A stretch of 64,000 nucleotides of DNA from contig CM037835.1 in the NCBI GenBank assembly GCA_021234535.1, positions 8,370,001 to 8,434,000 on the forward strand, in the 5' to 3' direction. Positions 62,840-64,000 of the stretch are shown piece after piece. The notes beneath the pieces are model-generated. The model ran no database searches and was not told where the DNA came from. It saw nothing but the letters and a program-made list of their open reading frames with translations. Every line of letters begins with the position of its first letter. Position 1 is the first letter of the stretch. The stretch comes from Stichopus chloronotus. Its lineage: Eukaryota > Echinodermata > Holothuroidea > Aspidochirotida > Stichopodidae. Made by a program: the position numbers and the translations under genes.

Positions 62840-63000
62840 AATGTTCGTTTTGATTTCCTCCCAACATTTGTTTCGATCCTGTCCCAACACTTGTCTTGAT
62901 TTCGTCCGATGTTCGTTTTGACTTCGTGCCAAAATTCGTTTTGAGTCCCTCTCGCTCTGTTCGTTTTTGACTCCGTCGCAACGTTCGGTTTGACCCACGA
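62840..63000 (-). repeat. Degenerate tandem repeat, ~25-bp period, six to seven units
   Basis: The plus-strand unit is close to ATGTTCGTTTTGACTTCGTCCCAAC. Units step from 62840 to about 62998. On the minus strand one frame gives a charged QNEHRTKSR-type protein, which is an artefact of the repeat. Confidence 0.75.
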
Positions 63001-63613
63001 AAACTTTTTATTGGGGACGATGTTTATTTCGTGACGTTGTCATGTCTCTATCTACTGCGCAATGTTGTTTGATTTGTTGTAAAGTCAGTTTCAGTGTTTC
63101 CTTCACTTTTCATCCTTCAGTGTTTTTCCAGTTGACAGTTTTCACTACCTTTGTAATTTTTTTCTCGAAATTTTGTTCTAATTTGCTTTTGGCGATGAAC
63201 ATTTTCTTTGGCCGTTGTTGTCCTCCCAACTTTTTGCCTGTTTGTTACATTCTTTGTATTTTTTGCCCAAATGGCCGCCCATAGTGTCGGGTACGTTGTT
63301 TGACAAAAAAAAAGTTGTGTTGGTGTTGCACTCACTCAGTGTCTCAATGTGTAAAATTTCCCCAACACGCTCAGCTACACTCTCTTCATTTCAACATTCA
63401 GTATTTAAGAGGTCAATTGTACACAGTGCTTAATCAAGGCTTCACACTCGACCGTTATGTCCATGTAAACAATCCAGTATTTTTTTCGCTTTGTGGTTCA
63501 TTTCCTAATACATTCGAATAGACTATAAATTAGTAAACATTTTTGTCATTTGTGCAAGAAGCTGAACGAAGAACGTAACTTGTTGTCTTTTTTTTTTTAC
63601 TTATTTTGTAAAG

Positions 63614-63631
63614 ATTACATTAAAGGCCGCT
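63614..63631 (+). CDS. Candidate 18-nt micro-exon
   Basis: The acceptor follows a 12-nt T run (TTTTTTTTTTACTTATTTTGTAAAG) and the donor is GTAAGTA. In phase 1 it reads DYIKGR plus T. Its length is a multiple of three, like the other candidates. Confidence 0.25.
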
Positions 63632-64000
63632 GTAAGTAACATTTGACTTTTCCAGACCAACCGCACTAATTAAGTACATATTCATTGAATTATCTACATA
63701 CATATTTCCCTGCTTCCCTCCTCGTTGTTCTTCACTAATGAAATTTCTGATTCCTCACCCTCCTGCTGTTAGCTTCCGTCAAGCCCCCAATCTGAAAAAA
63801 AAAAAAATGTTGGGTCAGGGCTAAACTTAAATCCCCTCCCAGTGGGGTGGCCACTTGTGCCCCAAATGGTAAGCACAAAACGAAAATCTGCCAGCTGTGT
63901 AATTTATGTCATGTGTTAAAGGCAGGTTATATTTTAAACATTGCTCAGGACTTAACAAGTGTCTCAAGGTATACGTTCCCCTACTAACTTTCATTTTCAA

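Noticed and set aside
62622..62998. Charged minus-strand frames
   Set aside because: They translate the ~25-bp tandem repeat at 62840-63000.

Overview
This is eukaryotic, animal nuclear DNA: AT-rich, with no bacterial gene layout, long gene-poor stretches, short exons bounded by GT..AG sites with polypyrimidine tracts, and dense transposon debris. Holothurian-like or other echinoderm DNA is my best guess, from the many marine-invertebrate style repeats (TTTGACCTY arrays, repeated TAGGCCTAT words, long poly-G tracts). That is inference; nothing here names the species.

Layout. (1) 0.4-4.0 kb, plus strand: the last four exons of a gene that starts left of the window. Splice sites and phases agree, and the translation looks like a secreted peptide precursor: a KR site, a two-cysteine peptide, a GKR amidation/cleavage site, a helical acidic tail, a stop and a poly(A) signal. 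(2) 4-20 kb: non-coding. It holds a hAT MITE with a perfect 8-bp target duplication, a second hAT-like MITE, TTAA-flanked MITEs, two minus-strand LINE reverse-transcriptase fragments and several local duplications. (3) 20.16 kb: a lone signal-peptide exon. (4) 21.0-29.0 kb, plus strand: a decayed DNA-transposon unit with two proteins. The first is a C2H2 zinc-finger transposase-like protein (several frameshifts). The second is a multi-exon protein like the multicopy fish SAMD3-like family; most of its splice phases still match. I infer an EnSpm/CACTA-type element. (5) 29-49 kb: repeats, including an array with a ~155-bp period and an inverted partner 9 kb away, a ~270-bp satellite carrying a TGATTACGTAATCA palindrome, and two complete copies of one TTAA MITE. 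There is one possible minus-strand exon at 46 kb. (6) 49.24 kb to the right edge: a second signal-peptide exon, similar in sequence to the one at 20.16 kb, followed by candidate micro-exons of 21, 12, 15 and 18 nt. Two more LINE fragments and inverted TTTGACCTY arrays lie among them.

How it fits together. The plus strand appears to carry a tandem set of small secreted-peptide genes with large, transposon-filled introns: one 3' end at the left, two signal-peptide exons at 20 and 49 kb. All four recognised LINE fragments are antisense to these genes. The precursor at 0.4-3.7 kb and the two-protein transposon are the best supported and most interesting items. The micro-exon gene at the right is a weaker hypothesis that needs transcript data. 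No tRNA, rRNA or CRISPR was seen.
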